Shown: piece after piece, positions 1 to 9,318 of the stretch
Layout of the letters: each line of letters begins with the position of its first letter
Position numbering within the stretch: the stretch's first letter is position 1
Origin: Vibrio penaeicida
GTDB taxonomy: Bacteria > Pseudomonadota > Gammaproteobacteria > Enterobacterales > Vibrionaceae
DNA length: 64,000 nucleotides
Direction of reading: 5' to 3'
Assembly: GCF_019977755.1 (NCBI RefSeq)
Contig: NZ_AP025144.1
Span: 744,001 to 808,000, forward strand
Notes under the pieces: model-generated
Told to the model about the DNA's origin: nothing
Database searches by the model: none
Seen by the model: only the letters and a program-made list of their open reading frames with translations
Made by a program: the position numbers and the translations under genes

Positions 1-33
1 GGCGCGCCAGCCACCTGTACCGAACTTAATCAT
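1..33 (-). CDS. Phosphohexomutase, first 11 codons only (cut by window edge)
   Basis: Reading from 33 down to 1 gives MIKFGTGGWRA, which matches the N terminus of alpha-D-phosphohexomutases (FGTGGWRA). An AGGA ribosome-binding site lies upstream of the ATG. It follows the chitobiose phosphorylase gene on the same strand by 118 nt. In Vibrio chb operons the gene in this place encodes a mutase that converts GlcNAc-1-phosphate, the product of phosphorolysis, to GlcNAc-6-phosphate. Only the start is visible, so the substrate is inferred from context. Confidence 0.8.
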   Translation of the reverse strand, partial: MIKFGTGGWRA

Positions 34-151
34 ATTAAAATCCTATTTCTCTCCGCGGTTCGCAATGAACCAAAAAATAAATGGGTGGGAGAAAACCCTC
101 CCACCAAAAAATTGTCCAAGAACCGTTAGGTTATCTAAGACCAACTAAGAG

Positions 152-2557
152 CTAGCCAAGAATAACGACAACGTCGTTGATGCTGCCTTCAGCTTGTACT
201 GGAACTACGCCGCTTACCGCTTCGCCATTCACAGTGATAGATTTCACGCCCTTGCTGACGGAATCTGGGTTTTGCACTTTAATGTTGTACGTTGCTCCAC
301 GCCATTGACGCGTCACTTCAAATCCAGGCCATTCGGTTGGGATACAAGGATCAATACTTAAGCCTTCAAATCCAGCACTTACACCAAGAATAAAGTTGGT
401 CACGGCGAAATATGCCCAGCCAGAAGTACCCGTCAACCAAGGGTGGTTTGCACGGCCATGATCTTGGTGGTCGCGACCCATGATGAACTGAACGTAGGAG
501 TAAGGTTCAGCAACACGCTTTTCGATGTTCTCGTTTTGGTTGTATGGGTTCAGTGCATCGAAGAACTTCATTGCACGGTTGCCACGCCCCAATTTCGCTT
601 CTGCAACCCATGCCCAAGGGTTCGGGTGAGAGAAGATCGCACCGTTTTCTTTTACGCCTTGATAAACACGAGTAACAAAGCCGATGTCGTCGTTTGGAGT
701 AGCGAAAGAAGGCGCGTTTAGGTGCAAGCCGTATTCAGAGAATAGGTTCTCATCAACCGCGTCCATTGCTTTTTCGCCGCGCTCTTGAGATACCGCTCCA
801 GACAGTACCGCCAGAGTATTGGACTCTAGGTGTACACGCCCTTCTTTTTGCTGGGCTGTACCAATTTTTTCACCATTCTTTGTTAGACCACGGATGTACC
901 AGCCACCTTCGTCGTCCCAAAGGTGCGTTTCACAAGCTTCACGAACGTTTGCTGCCATTTCAGTGTACTTAGCAACATCTTCATCGTTGCCGCGGTATTT
1001 CGCGAGGTCGATAAATTCTTGCAGTGCCCAGAAATGAAGGAATGACACCATAGAAGACTCACCGCCACCTAGGTTCAGACAGTCGTTCCAGTCTGCACGT
1101 AGACCTTTACAAATACCTGTTTGTCCAACGTATTTAGCCGAGAAGTCTAGGGCTGCTTTCATGTGATCATAAACGGACGCATCGCCACCGTCTGCGTAAG
1201 GAATACTTTCGTCGAAGAAGCTTTCTTCACCCGTTTCCATAACGTACTTACAGATAGTAGGAACCAACCATAAGTGATCATCTGAACATGTATCTTCAAT
1301 GCCGTGGATCTTGTCTTCGTCTGAAGGCGTTGGAACCACTGTTGGCGATTTCGAAGGCTCAACGTCAGCTTTTTCAGGATCAAACCAATCAGGATCAAAT
1401 AGGTGCAAGCCGTAGCCCGCTTTAACTTGACCACGTAGAAGATCGACGAGACGCTTACGTGTCATTTCAGCATTGGAGTGAGGCACCGAAATGGCATCTT
1501 GCGCGGTATCGCGGTAACCCAAACCAGTACGACCACCTACTTCAATGAAAGAGGCAAAGCGAGACCAAACCACACATGTTTCTGCTTGGTATAGCGTCCA
1601 TGTGTTGATCATGGTATCCAAGCCTTCGTTTGGTGACTTCACTTGGAACTTGGCACAACGCTCGTCCCAGTGGGCTTTAATGCCATCAAATGCTGCATCC
1701 ACTTCATTGAGATCTTGGTATTTTTCACGCAGGCGCTCGCCATTGCCTTTACCAATACCTAAGATGTAAGCAAAACGCACTTCTTCACCCGGTTGGATAG
1801 TGAATTGCTTGTGCAATGATCCACAGTGGTTGTAACAAGTTTGTGCAGTGTTAGAACACTTGCCGTTTTCAACTGCGATCGGGTTTGCTTCGTCGCGGTA
1901 AGCACCTAGGAAGCTGTCGCGCTGGCCATCGTATGAGTCTGGGCTGAACGTAGAAGCTAGGTAGTAGAAACCTTCAAAGTCATTTGTGTTGTAGTAAAGG
2001 TCATACTCAATCACACCGTCTTTGTATTCCGTACCTGCAGAGTACAAAGACATTTGGTGGTTTTGGTTATCTGATTGGATATGGCTGAACGAGAATTCAA
2101 CAAATGAAAACGCACTGATGGTACGAGGCTTATCTGATGTGTTTTTAAGAACAACATCCCAGATTTCTGCATCTTCGCCTTTTGGTACAAACAACGTTTT
2201 GGTCGCAGTAATACCCGCATATTCACATTTGAATTTTGAGTAAGAAAGACCATGACGAACTTCGTAGTTCGCTTCATCTAGGCTTTTTGCCACTGGTTGC
2301 CATGAAATTGACCAGTAATCACCTGTTTCATCGTCACGCAGGTAAACGTAATGTCCTGGGCGATCAAGAGTCGCATTTGGACGAAACTTAGTGACACGGT
2401 TGTATTCTGGAGAGTTATAGAATGAGTAACCGCCTGCGTTATGAGAAATCACAGTACAGAACTTTTCCGTGCCTAAGTAGTTTGTCCATGGCGCTGGTGC
2501 ATCTGGACGCGTAATGACATATTCACGATTATCGTTATCGAAATAGCCGTATTTCAT
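152..2557 (-). CDS. chbP: N,N'-diacetylchitobiose phosphorylase (GH94)
   Basis: A cytoplasmic inverting phosphorylase that splits (GlcNAc)2 with phosphate into GlcNAc-1-phosphate and GlcNAc. The protein has 801 residues, the same length as the characterised Vibrio proteolyticus enzyme. The motif RADWNDCLN places Asp492 exactly where the general acid of that enzyme lies. The fold expected from the family is an N-terminal beta-sandwich (about 1-270), a linker helix and an (alpha/alpha)6 barrel. There is no signal peptide. The ATG is preceded by AAAGGAAAG. It is the penultimate visible gene of the chb operon, 83 nt after the GH20 gene, and works with the following mutase. Identification is very firm. 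Confidence 0.95.
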   Translation of the reverse strand: MKYGYFDNDNREYVITRPDAPAPWTNYLGTEKFCTVISHNAGGYSFYNSPEYNRVTKFRPNATLDRPGHYVYLRDDETGDYWSISWQPVAKSLDEANYEVRHGLSYSKFKCEYAGITATKTLFVPKGEDAEIWDVVLKNTSDKPRTISAFSFVEFSFSHIQSDNQNHQMSLYSAGTEYKDGVIEYDLYYNTNDFEGFYYLASTFSPDSYDGQRDSFLGAYRDEANPIAVENGKCSNTAQTCYNHCGSLHKQFTIQPGEEVRFAYILGIGKGNGERLREKYQDLNEVDAAFDGIKAHWDERCAKFQVKSPNEGLDTMINTWTLYQAETCVVWSRFASFIEVGGRTGLGYRDTAQDAISVPHSNAEMTRKRLVDLLRGQVKAGYGLHLFDPDWFDPEKADVEPSKSPTVVPTPSDEDKIHGIEDTCSDDHLWLVPTICKYVMETGEESFFDESIPYADGGDASVYDHMKAALDFSAKYVGQTGICKGLRADWNDCLNLGGGESSMVSFLHFWALQEFIDLAKYRGNDEDVAKYTEMAANVREACETHLWDDEGGWYIRGLTKNGEKIGTAQQKEGRVHLESNTLAVLSGAVSQERGEKAMDAVDENLFSEYGLHLNAPSFATPNDDIGFVTRVYQGVKENGAIFSHPNPWAWVAEAKLGRGNRAMKFFDALNPYNQNENIEKRVAEPYSYVQFIMGRDHQDHGRANHPWLTGTSGWAYFAVTNFILGVSAGFEGLSIDPCIPTEWPGFEVTRQWRGATYNIKVQNPDSVSKGVKSITVNGEAVSGVVPVQAEGSINDVVVILG

Positions 2558-2640
2558 GGTTCTTTCCTTTTAAACAAACTGCGAAGGGTTGCAGTAAAAA
2601 ACGAGTAATTTCTTCGTCTAAGCCGTTGCTTGACGCAATG

Positions 2641-4560
2641 TTAATCTTGCCAAGGCGAGCGGTAATTCACGCCCAAGCGTTGCCAGTGAGGCAGATGTCC
2701 TTTCAATCTGGACAAATAGTCCAGCCAATCTCGTTGTTTGGTTTGGCTCCAACTGACTTCCGCTAATGCAGAAATTCGAGGGAATACCATATATTCAAGA
2801 CGAGATGGGTCTGATATTTTTTCACACCATAAGGCGCACTGAATGCCCCAGATTCTTTGACGGATAGGGTCGTCATTGGGAACATCACTCAATGGTTCAT
2901 AGTGGTAGGCCAGCTCAAGAGGGATAGGGTTGGCCCAGTCTACGCCCGGTTCTTCTGGTGCGTAGTCTTGTGTCATGTCGAGGTACGTGGTTTGTGCGGG
3001 TTGAAGCACTACGTCAAACCCATCTTTGGCACATTCCAATGCGGCTTCTTCGTTTAGCCAAGAATAAATAACCGTCTCTTTAGAGACTTTGTTACCGTGT
3101 TTTGCTTCTTCCCAGCCCAACATGCGTTTACCGAGAGACTTAAGCTTTTTCTCCGCGTGACGCAACAGATGCCCTTGCAGTTCTTTGGCATCTTCATAAC
3201 CGAATTCTTCCATCATTGCTTGGCAACGAGGGCTTTTGGTCCAAACGTTCTTGGGAACCTCATCCGCACCAATGTGAACGTAAGGGGAAGGGAACAAATC
3301 GGAAACTTCGGTGAGCACTGTATCTAAAAACTGGTAAGTGCCATCAATGGCTGGAGAAAGCACATTGTCGGAGTAGTTTTGGATACTTAAATATTCGGAT
3401 TGATCTTCTTTATCGACTAACAAGTCGGGCAAAGCTTTGATCGCTGCGCGGCAGTGACCAGGAATATCAATTTCAGGTATTACCGTAATGGCACGCTTCG
3501 CCGCGTATTCGATAACGTCCTTTATGTCTTCTTGTGTATAGAAACCATCATAAGGTGTGGCTAAATGGCTGTATTGGGCATCATTTGCCATTCCAGGTCC
3601 GCGTTTAGCACCGATGTCAGTTAACTCTGGAAACGCTTTAATCTCGATTCGCCAGCCTTCGTCATCGGTTAGGTGCCAATGGAAGTAGTTAAATTTGTAG
3701 TAAGCAAGATGGTTAATCATCTTCTTAACTTGCTCAACGCTGTGAAAATGTCTTGCGCAATCGAGCATCATGCCGCGGTAGCTGTATCTCGGGTTGTCTT
3801 TAATGGTCACACACGGAATGTGAGTATTGACCAGCTTAGCCGAGACAAGCTGCATCAAAGTTGCACATGCATGCATAAAACCAGAGCGAGATCCGGACTC
3901 TAATGTTATTGACTGCTCTTGAACGGTAAGGTTGTAATGACCTTTATCGAGCGTAGGATTACTCCTAAAGATGACATTTCCATTTTCGTTGCGTGTCAGG
4001 TTGATATTAGCTGTATGGGCTAATTCTTCTATCAGCCATTCCGTTGCTTCTTCTGCTAACGATGTCGAAACTGAAACACCGGTCACCTCAGTGAGCGCAA
4101 ATGTTCCATCCTGCTGCGTAATGCTGCTTGGTTTGGGAATTAATGCGATATCTGCCGCTTCTACTTGTGGAATGCTTTCGCGCTTCTTGTAAGGAGACAA
4201 GAGAGCAATGGGCGTAATATCAACTGATAGGTTTTTCGAACCTTCGCCTTGTTTGATTTCAAGGTAGGCATCATCAATACCATCGGCAAGATAGCGAAAT
4301 GGGAATGTATTCGTCGAAAATTCGATAAAGTAATGATGGTTGGCAGCAAGGGCTTCACTATTCTGAGGCGTGAGAATGCAATGGCTACCGACTTGCTCTA
4401 GATTGCCTTGCGTTAGGGTATCCGTAAGGATGTATCGATCTAATGAAAAGTGCAGTGCCCAAGAAGAAATGTCCTGATCACTCAAATTATGGAGAGTAAG
4501 ACCAAAGCGAGCGACGCCATTTTGCTCTGAAAGTACAGCAAGATCGACACGATAATTCAT
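2641..4560 (-). CDS. Cytoplasmic beta-N-acetylhexosaminidase (GH20)
   Basis: Releases non-reducing-end GlcNAc from imported chitooligosaccharides. The protein has 639 residues and no signal peptide, so it is cytoplasmic like the Vibrio furnissii ExoI type. The catalytic motif HIGADEV places the Asp-Glu pair of substrate-assisted catalysis at D433-E434. Barrel motifs YRGMMLDCARHF (about 261-272) and HWHLTDDEGW (about 294-303) are intact. The ATG is preceded by GAGGTAAT and starts 5 nt after the gspK stop, so the two are probably translationally coupled. It is part of the chb operon. Confidence 0.93.
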   Translation of the reverse strand: MNYRVDLAVLSEQNGVARFGLTLHNLSDQDISSWALHFSLDRYILTDTLTQGNLEQVGSHCILTPQNSEALAANHHYFIEFSTNTFPFRYLADGIDDAYLEIKQGEGSKNLSVDITPIALLSPYKKRESIPQVEAADIALIPKPSSITQQDGTFALTEVTGVSVSTSLAEEATEWLIEELAHTANINLTRNENGNVIFRSNPTLDKGHYNLTVQEQSITLESGSRSGFMHACATLMQLVSAKLVNTHIPCVTIKDNPRYSYRGMMLDCARHFHSVEQVKKMINHLAYYKFNYFHWHLTDDEGWRIEIKAFPELTDIGAKRGPGMANDAQYSHLATPYDGFYTQEDIKDVIEYAAKRAITVIPEIDIPGHCRAAIKALPDLLVDKEDQSEYLSIQNYSDNVLSPAIDGTYQFLDTVLTEVSDLFPSPYVHIGADEVPKNVWTKSPRCQAMMEEFGYEDAKELQGHLLRHAEKKLKSLGKRMLGWEEAKHGNKVSKETVIYSWLNEEAALECAKDGFDVVLQPAQTTYLDMTQDYAPEEPGVDWANPIPLELAYHYEPLSDVPNDDPIRQRIWGIQCALWCEKISDPSRLEYMVFPRISALAEVSWSQTKQRDWLDYLSRLKGHLPHWQRLGVNYRSPWQD

Positions 4561-4565
4561 AAATA

Positions 4566-5450
4566 TTACCTCAGAGTAAATAGATTGTGCTCTGGTTTGC
4601 CCGCCATCATGATGCCGCCTTCAATGGCATCGTGTTTAGGTGTCACAATCCAGTTTTGTACAGGGGGAGATAGCCATTGGACAATACGTTCGCCAATACT
4701 GCCCATTAGAGCGATGCGTTCTGCCCCTCTTTTGTTCAATGCCACTAAGAACATTTCAACATCGGAAGCAGTTTGCTTAAGCATTTTTACGCCCAGTTCA
4801 TCGCCTTGGTAGGCGTGCTCGAAAATAGCGGGAGAGAATTGCCCATAATCACGAGGCTTTGCTGTTTTAGACCAAGTCACAATATTGTCTATGTTATTGT
4901 CGAAATGGTTCATGACATGTTGAGATAGCTGTGTTTTTGCAACGATCCCGTCTTCAGCTAATAGTACCTGTTGAATGAGGTGTAACCCCATAACGGCACC
5001 GCCACCTTGATCCGAGATAGGAAACTCTCGTCCACCGACAACATGCTGTTCGCCGTCTTTTAGCAAAATACCGCAAGACCCAGTTCCGGCGATCATAATG
5101 GCGCCATTTTCACCATTGTGAGCACCCAAACATGCACCATAGGCGTCTGTATTCAGCACGATGCTGGCAAAAGGGTGTGGCAGAGCCATAAAATCTTGCC
5201 AGAACGATTCTTGCTCAGCCCCAGCCAATGCCATGCCAAGATGCATGTTATTTAAATCGGCATCAGATAAACCACCTTGTTTAGCGGCTTCTGTTACTGC
5301 CGTAATAATGGAATCCATTGCTAATTGGACACCTAACATGATATTGGCACTTCCACTTTTGGCTTCGCCTAGTGTTTCGCCTTGTTCATTTCTAATGCGA
5401 GCTCGACACGAGGTGCCGCCGCCGTCGATACCGACAAAATACTGAGTCAT
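4566..5450 (-). CDS. gspK: Glucosamine-specific kinase
   Basis: ATP-dependent kinase making glucosamine-6-phosphate from cytoplasmic glucosamine. It is a BadF/BadG/ASKHA-fold protein with phosphate loop VGIDGGGTS at residues 6-14 and the GTGSCGILL motif near 110-120. I chose the ATG at 5450 (MTQYFVGIDGGGT), which gives 294 residues, the length I recall for V. cholerae GspK. The frame is open further upstream, but those residues are the antisense-like tail of the neighbouring gene's coding DNA. The start overlaps the GH9 stop in an ATGA tetranucleotide, a typical sign of translational coupling. The coupling makes sense because the GH9 enzyme releases glucosamine. Confidence 0.93.
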   Translation of the reverse strand: MTQYFVGIDGGGTSCRARIRNEQGETLGEAKSGSANIMLGVQLAMDSIITAVTEAAKQGGLSDADLNNMHLGMALAGAEQESFWQDFMALPHPFASIVLNTDAYGACLGAHNGENGAIMIAGTGSCGILLKDGEQHVVGGREFPISDQGGGAVMGLHLIQQVLLAEDGIVAKTQLSQHVMNHFDNNIDNIVTWSKTAKPRDYGQFSPAIFEHAYQGDELGVKMLKQTASDVEMFLVALNKRGAERIALMGSIGERIVQWLSPPVQNWIVTPKHDAIEGGIMMAGKPEHNLFTLR

Positions 5451-7198
5451 TCGTTTGAATCCTGAGGTTGACCTAAGTCTTGTGTTTGAACAGAAAACTG
5501 CGCCATGATGGCAAGCAAGTACCAAGCGCCATGCGGGATCCATTGTTCACCCCAACGCCAGTTTTGAAGCATGTCGTCTTTCTGACCTTCTGGGTTGAAA
5601 GCGATATCTTCTTCGTCGTCAAAGCCACCCGTTATCCCGTTGCAAATACCACCTTTGGCGTTATAAAAACCATATTGTGGTAAGTAATCTGGGTTGTTTT
5701 TTCCGTATCCATCTAGCATGCACATGTCATAGGGATTGAGACCAACGATCCAGTCGAGACAGCGCTGAGCATAAGCTTGAGCTTTAGTTTGCAACGATTC
5801 GGTGAGATATGGCTTGGCAAGATAAACCATGCTTGAAAGAGAACCCAAGCGAGCATTTTCGCCTTGCCACCAATACCCAGATTCATTTTCGTGTGCGACG
5901 AAGAATGCATCTCGTTTTACGCCATTTACCGACTTAACGTATTGGCGAGGATACCCAAATGGGTTATCCACGTGATGAGTGATATTAAGTTCGAACTCAA
6001 CCGCTTGATTGATGACTTCTTGGATTCTTTCTTTTTGCGATTCGCGTCTTTCAATAGACAAATATTCACAAAGTGCAATAACGGGTAACCCCGCTTCTGC
6101 TGCGTGATAATAAGGGCGACTGCCATCGTCTGTGGCAGCCCAGTAATGTTCAAAACGTGCGTCGGTCAGCTGGCGTAACGATAGGCGGTTCGCCCACATT
6201 TGCGCCTCCGACAGGTAGCATTGTTCACCTGTGGAGCGGTACAGCTCAACACAGGCCATCAATGCACAATACTCATCAATAATGTTCTCTACACCATCAT
6301 TGAGGTAGCGAGTATTGTACTCCTTTAAGTGCCAGTAGCCTTTTTCTGCCGCTTCTAGGTAATGTTCTTGCGAAAATTCGCCACACACATCTAGCCGAGA
6401 AGCGGAAGCTAGGGCTGCGATTGCCATTCCGCCACCTTGACGAAAACCTGCATGGTAGTCGCCTTTTTTGTGGCCGTCCTGCGTTTCGTAGGCACAAATC
6501 TCCCGTTGCTTTATGTCTTTGCTCCATTTGTCAAAGACCGTCATATAAAAGAAACCCTCCGGGTGTTGCATACGGGCTAAGAAGTCGGCACCAAACAGTG
6601 CTTCTTCTATTAGCCTCACCCGAGAATATGCTGCAAAGTCAGAGCGTTCCTCCACTAACTCTAAGCCTTTCAACATATTCCATACGACCATTGGAGTTTG
6701 TTGAGGGTTTAAAAAATTGGCATAAGACAGGTGGCTCATATATTTACTAACGTCACCTGATGCATCGTACCAACCACCTCGAACGTCGACAGTTTTGTCT
6801 GAGTTCAGTAGAGGGATAGTGCGATCTTGTTTCTCGTAAATCCCACCACAACGTTGGGATTTAAAATAATGAAGGACATCCGAGAAGGTGGTGTTCATCA
6901 ACACACCTTCACGAATATCGAAGGGAGAAGATTGCAACTCATTAACTTGCAGCAAGAAGCGACCGGATTCCGAAAATTCTGAAAAGTCGATTTCGCAAAA
7001 TAGCCCTTGATGCCAGTGAGCAACTTGAGTGGCTTCACCAATCTGGAATGAAGCAACTATTTCTTCAGAACCAGTGTCTATAGAGTCAGCTCTTACCAGT
7101 AGAGCTAGGCTGTCTTTTGCGAGTGCTTCGTCAACACAAAGCACCGCGTGCTTTGCGCCTGAAGCCTCATAGCCTATCTGGTTAGTTAAGAGTTGCAT
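5447..7198 (-). CDS. GH9 exo-beta-D-glucosaminidase (annotated elsewhere as endoglucanase-related)
   Basis: A 583-residue GH9 protein with an N-terminal Ig-like cellulase domain (about 1-90) and an (alpha/alpha)6 barrel. The catalytic base region reads GGWYDASGDVSKY, a departure from the DAGD of cellulases. The C-terminal acid region around GGFDDEEDIAFNP carries acidic residues. It has no signal peptide, so it acts on imported sugars. Close homologues in Vibrionaceae (Photobacterium profundum) were shown to be exo-beta-D-glucosaminidases acting on partly deacetylated chitooligosaccharides. The overlap with the glucosamine kinase gene supports that role over a cellulase. RBS GGGAG precedes the ATG. 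Confidence 0.85.
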   Translation of the reverse strand: MQLLTNQIGYEASGAKHAVLCVDEALAKDSLALLVRADSIDTGSEEIVASFQIGEATQVAHWHQGLFCEIDFSEFSESGRFLLQVNELQSSPFDIREGVLMNTTFSDVLHYFKSQRCGGIYEKQDRTIPLLNSDKTVDVRGGWYDASGDVSKYMSHLSYANFLNPQQTPMVVWNMLKGLELVEERSDFAAYSRVRLIEEALFGADFLARMQHPEGFFYMTVFDKWSKDIKQREICAYETQDGHKKGDYHAGFRQGGGMAIAALASASRLDVCGEFSQEHYLEAAEKGYWHLKEYNTRYLNDGVENIIDEYCALMACVELYRSTGEQCYLSEAQMWANRLSLRQLTDARFEHYWAATDDGSRPYYHAAEAGLPVIALCEYLSIERRESQKERIQEVINQAVEFELNITHHVDNPFGYPRQYVKSVNGVKRDAFFVAHENESGYWWQGENARLGSLSSMVYLAKPYLTESLQTKAQAYAQRCLDWIVGLNPYDMCMLDGYGKNNPDYLPQYGFYNAKGGICNGITGGFDDEEDIAFNPEGQKDDMLQNWRWGEQWIPHGAWYLLAIMAQFSVQTQDLGQPQDSNE

Positions 7199-7292
7199 TG
7201 GGTTCTCCCGTAAATTAAATCAGTGAGGCACAAATCGGTGCCTCAAATATTTTGTATAGCTTGCTTCTTGTGAAGCCTAGTTTTCTAACAAT

Positions 7293-8288
7293 TTAGTTTT
7301 CGTACAGATAACAACGGACAAAGTGATTGTCTGATAGTTGAGTAACACCCGGTAGCTGCTCTTTGCATTTATCGGAAACGTGAGTACAACGACCAGCAAA
7401 CGGACAACCTGCCGACTCTGGTGTCCAGAGAGGGATGTCCCCTTTGTTGCCTTTCAACTTTTCATGGATCGATTTCTTTGGATCCGGCACAGCCGATACC
7501 AAAAGCTGAGTGTAAGGGTGTTGAGGAGCGTGAATGATCTCTTCAGTGTCTCCCCACTCAACCATATGACCTACGTACATAACGGCTAAGTCTTCAGCAA
7601 TGTAACGTGCGGTTGCGATGTCGTGAGTGATGTAAAGCAAAGACATCTGCTTTTCAAACTTCATTTCTTCCATTAGGTTTAGTACACCTGCACGGATAGA
7701 AACGTCTAGCATCGAGGTTGGTTCATCAGCCAAAACGACCTCAGCTCCAACGGCAATATTTCTTGCCAAATTAACACGCTGGCGTTGGCCACCAGAAAGC
7801 TGGTGGGGGAACTTTTCTGCCGTTTCTTTTGGCGGAATCAGTCCGACTTGCTCAAGAAGATCGTATACGCGTTCTTCGAGCTCTTTTTTATTGCCAGACG
7901 TGATCTTCTTATGAATCAGCAACGGGCGCGCAATATGGTGGAAGATATTATGCGTTGGGTTCAATGAACCAAACGGGTCTTGCCATACCATTTGAACACC
8001 TTCGCGATAATGCATCATGTCTTTACGACTACTAATGCCTTGAATGTCACGACCTTTATATTCGATAACGCCTTCAGTTGGGGCGTACATTTTCGCGATC
8101 ATTTTTGCCGTTGTGGATTTGCCTGAACCAGACTCTCCAACCACTGACAGACCGCGGCTTTTATACATTTTGAATGACACGTCGTTAATGGCACGCATCA
8201 TAGGTTGGTTTAAGGAATTACTGTTGATAGGGAAGTCTTTTACGACATTCTTGCCTTCAACCAGTAGTTCGCCAAAATCTTTGCTCAT
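7293..8288 (-). CDS. Chitooligosaccharide ABC transporter ATPase (OppF/DppF-like)
   Basis: Second ATPase of the Opp/Dpp-type importer. The protein has 331 residues. Walker A is GESGSGKST (about 55-63), the signature is LSGGQRQR (about 164-171) and Walker B is VVLADEPTS. The C-terminal oligopeptide-transporter extension has the cysteine-containing CPFAGRC motif typical of family members. It follows the other ATPase by 44 nt in the same operon. In V. cholerae the equivalent transporter imports GlcNAc oligomers although its sequence family is peptide transport; the chitin role here is inferred from context. Confidence 0.9.
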   Translation of the reverse strand: MSKDFGELLVEGKNVVKDFPINSNSLNQPMMRAINDVSFKMYKSRGLSVVGESGSGKSTTAKMIAKMYAPTEGVIEYKGRDIQGISSRKDMMHYREGVQMVWQDPFGSLNPTHNIFHHIARPLLIHKKITSGNKKELEERVYDLLEQVGLIPPKETAEKFPHQLSGGQRQRVNLARNIAVGAEVVLADEPTSMLDVSIRAGVLNLMEEMKFEKQMSLLYITHDIATARYIAEDLAVMYVGHMVEWGDTEEIIHAPQHPYTQLLVSAVPDPKKSIHEKLKGNKGDIPLWTPESAGCPFAGRCTHVSDKCKEQLPGVTQLSDNHFVRCYLYEN

Positions 8289-8332
8289 AATTGTCTCCAG
8301 TTTCTCTTTCGCTTTTTTATTTTTTGTTGGCT

Positions 8333-9316
8333 CTATGCTTTGGCCGTCGCGATTGGTTGTCCATATAAATGGCAGTTAGAGAAGCGGTTTGGTTCTATTT
8401 GACGCAGTGTTGTTGCATTAGTCGTACATGCTTCGTGTACGCGGTCACAACGCGATTGGAATCGACAGCCCTGCGGAATTTCCAGTAAGTTCAGCGGGTT
8501 GCCAGGAATGCCAGTTAACTTGGTTTTTGGACCTGTTAATGGAGGGAAAGAACTTCCCAGCCCTTTAGTATATGGATGGTATGGGCTTTCCAATATTTCC
8601 TTAGAAGGGGCAACTTCAATCAATTCACCTGAGTACATGATGCCGATGCGGTCTGAGAATTCGACCATCAACGATATATCATGAGTGATGAAGAGAATGG
8701 AGAAACCAAATTCCTCTTTTAATGCGTAGATCTTTTGTAGGATTTCTCGCTGTACAACCACATCTAGTGCTGTAGTTGGCTCATCCATAATGATCATCTT
8801 AGGATTTAGCGCTAACGCGATAGCGATAACCAGCCTTTGACGCATACCGCCAGAGAATTGGTGCGGGAAGTCATTTAAGCGGCTAGGGTGGATATCAACA
8901 ATTTCCAATAACCCTTCTGCACGACGGACAGCTTGTTCACGTGTCATATTGGTATGACGCATAATGACATCGCAGAATTGCTCTTCCATCGTGAGGACAG
9001 GATTGAGCGCATTCATCGCGCTCTGGAACACCATCGACATTTCACTCCAGCGGAACGACTGCATACGCTCGTCATCGTACTTAAGGATATCTTCGCCATT
9101 GAAGATAACCTGTCCGCCAGTAATGAATGCTGGTGGCTTATGAAGACGCATCAGTGAGAATGCAACGGTGGATTTTCCGCAGCCTGACTCTCCAGCCAGC
9201 CCGAAAACTTCCCCTTTACCTATGTCAAAACTTACGTGGTTACAAGCGCGGACATCGCCCGCGTCTGTAATGTAGTCCACGCACAAATCTTTTACAGAAA
9301 TGAGTGGCTCAGTCAT
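8333..9316 (-). CDS. Chitooligosaccharide ABC transporter ATPase (OppD/DppD-like)
   Basis: First ATPase of the importer. I chose the ATG at 9316 (MTEPLISVKDL, 327 residues) because it has a GGAGA ribosome-binding site and lies 2 nt after the upstream permease stop; the frame is open upstream but reads into the permease gene. Walker A is GESGCGKST, the signature is FSGGMRQR and Walker B is MIIMDEPTTALD. The C-terminal CRFQSRCDRVHEAC motif is the usual oligopeptide-transporter extension. It probably forms a heterodimer with the product of 7293-8288. Confidence 0.9.
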   Translation of the reverse strand: MTEPLISVKDLCVDYITDAGDVRACNHVSFDIGKGEVFGLAGESGCGKSTVAFSLMRLHKPPAFITGGQVIFNGEDILKYDDERMQSFRWSEMSMVFQSAMNALNPVLTMEEQFCDVIMRHTNMTREQAVRRAEGLLEIVDIHPSRLNDFPHQFSGGMRQRLVIAIALALNPKMIIMDEPTTALDVVVQREILQKIYALKEEFGFSILFITHDISLMVEFSDRIGIMYSGELIEVAPSKEILESPYHPYTKGLGSSFPPLTGPKTKLTGIPGNPLNLLEIPQGCRFQSRCDRVHEACTTNATTLRQIEPNRFSNCHLYGQPIATAKA

Positions 9317-9318
9317 GA

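Noticed and set aside
5451..5543. 31-codon N-terminal extension of gspK
   Set aside because: It lies inside the GH9 coding end, does not resemble the family and would lose the ATGA coupling; the ATG at 5450 gives the expected 294 residues.
6421..6750. 109-codon plus-strand frame opposite the GH9 gene
   Set aside because: Entirely inside a well-supported gene, no start signal.
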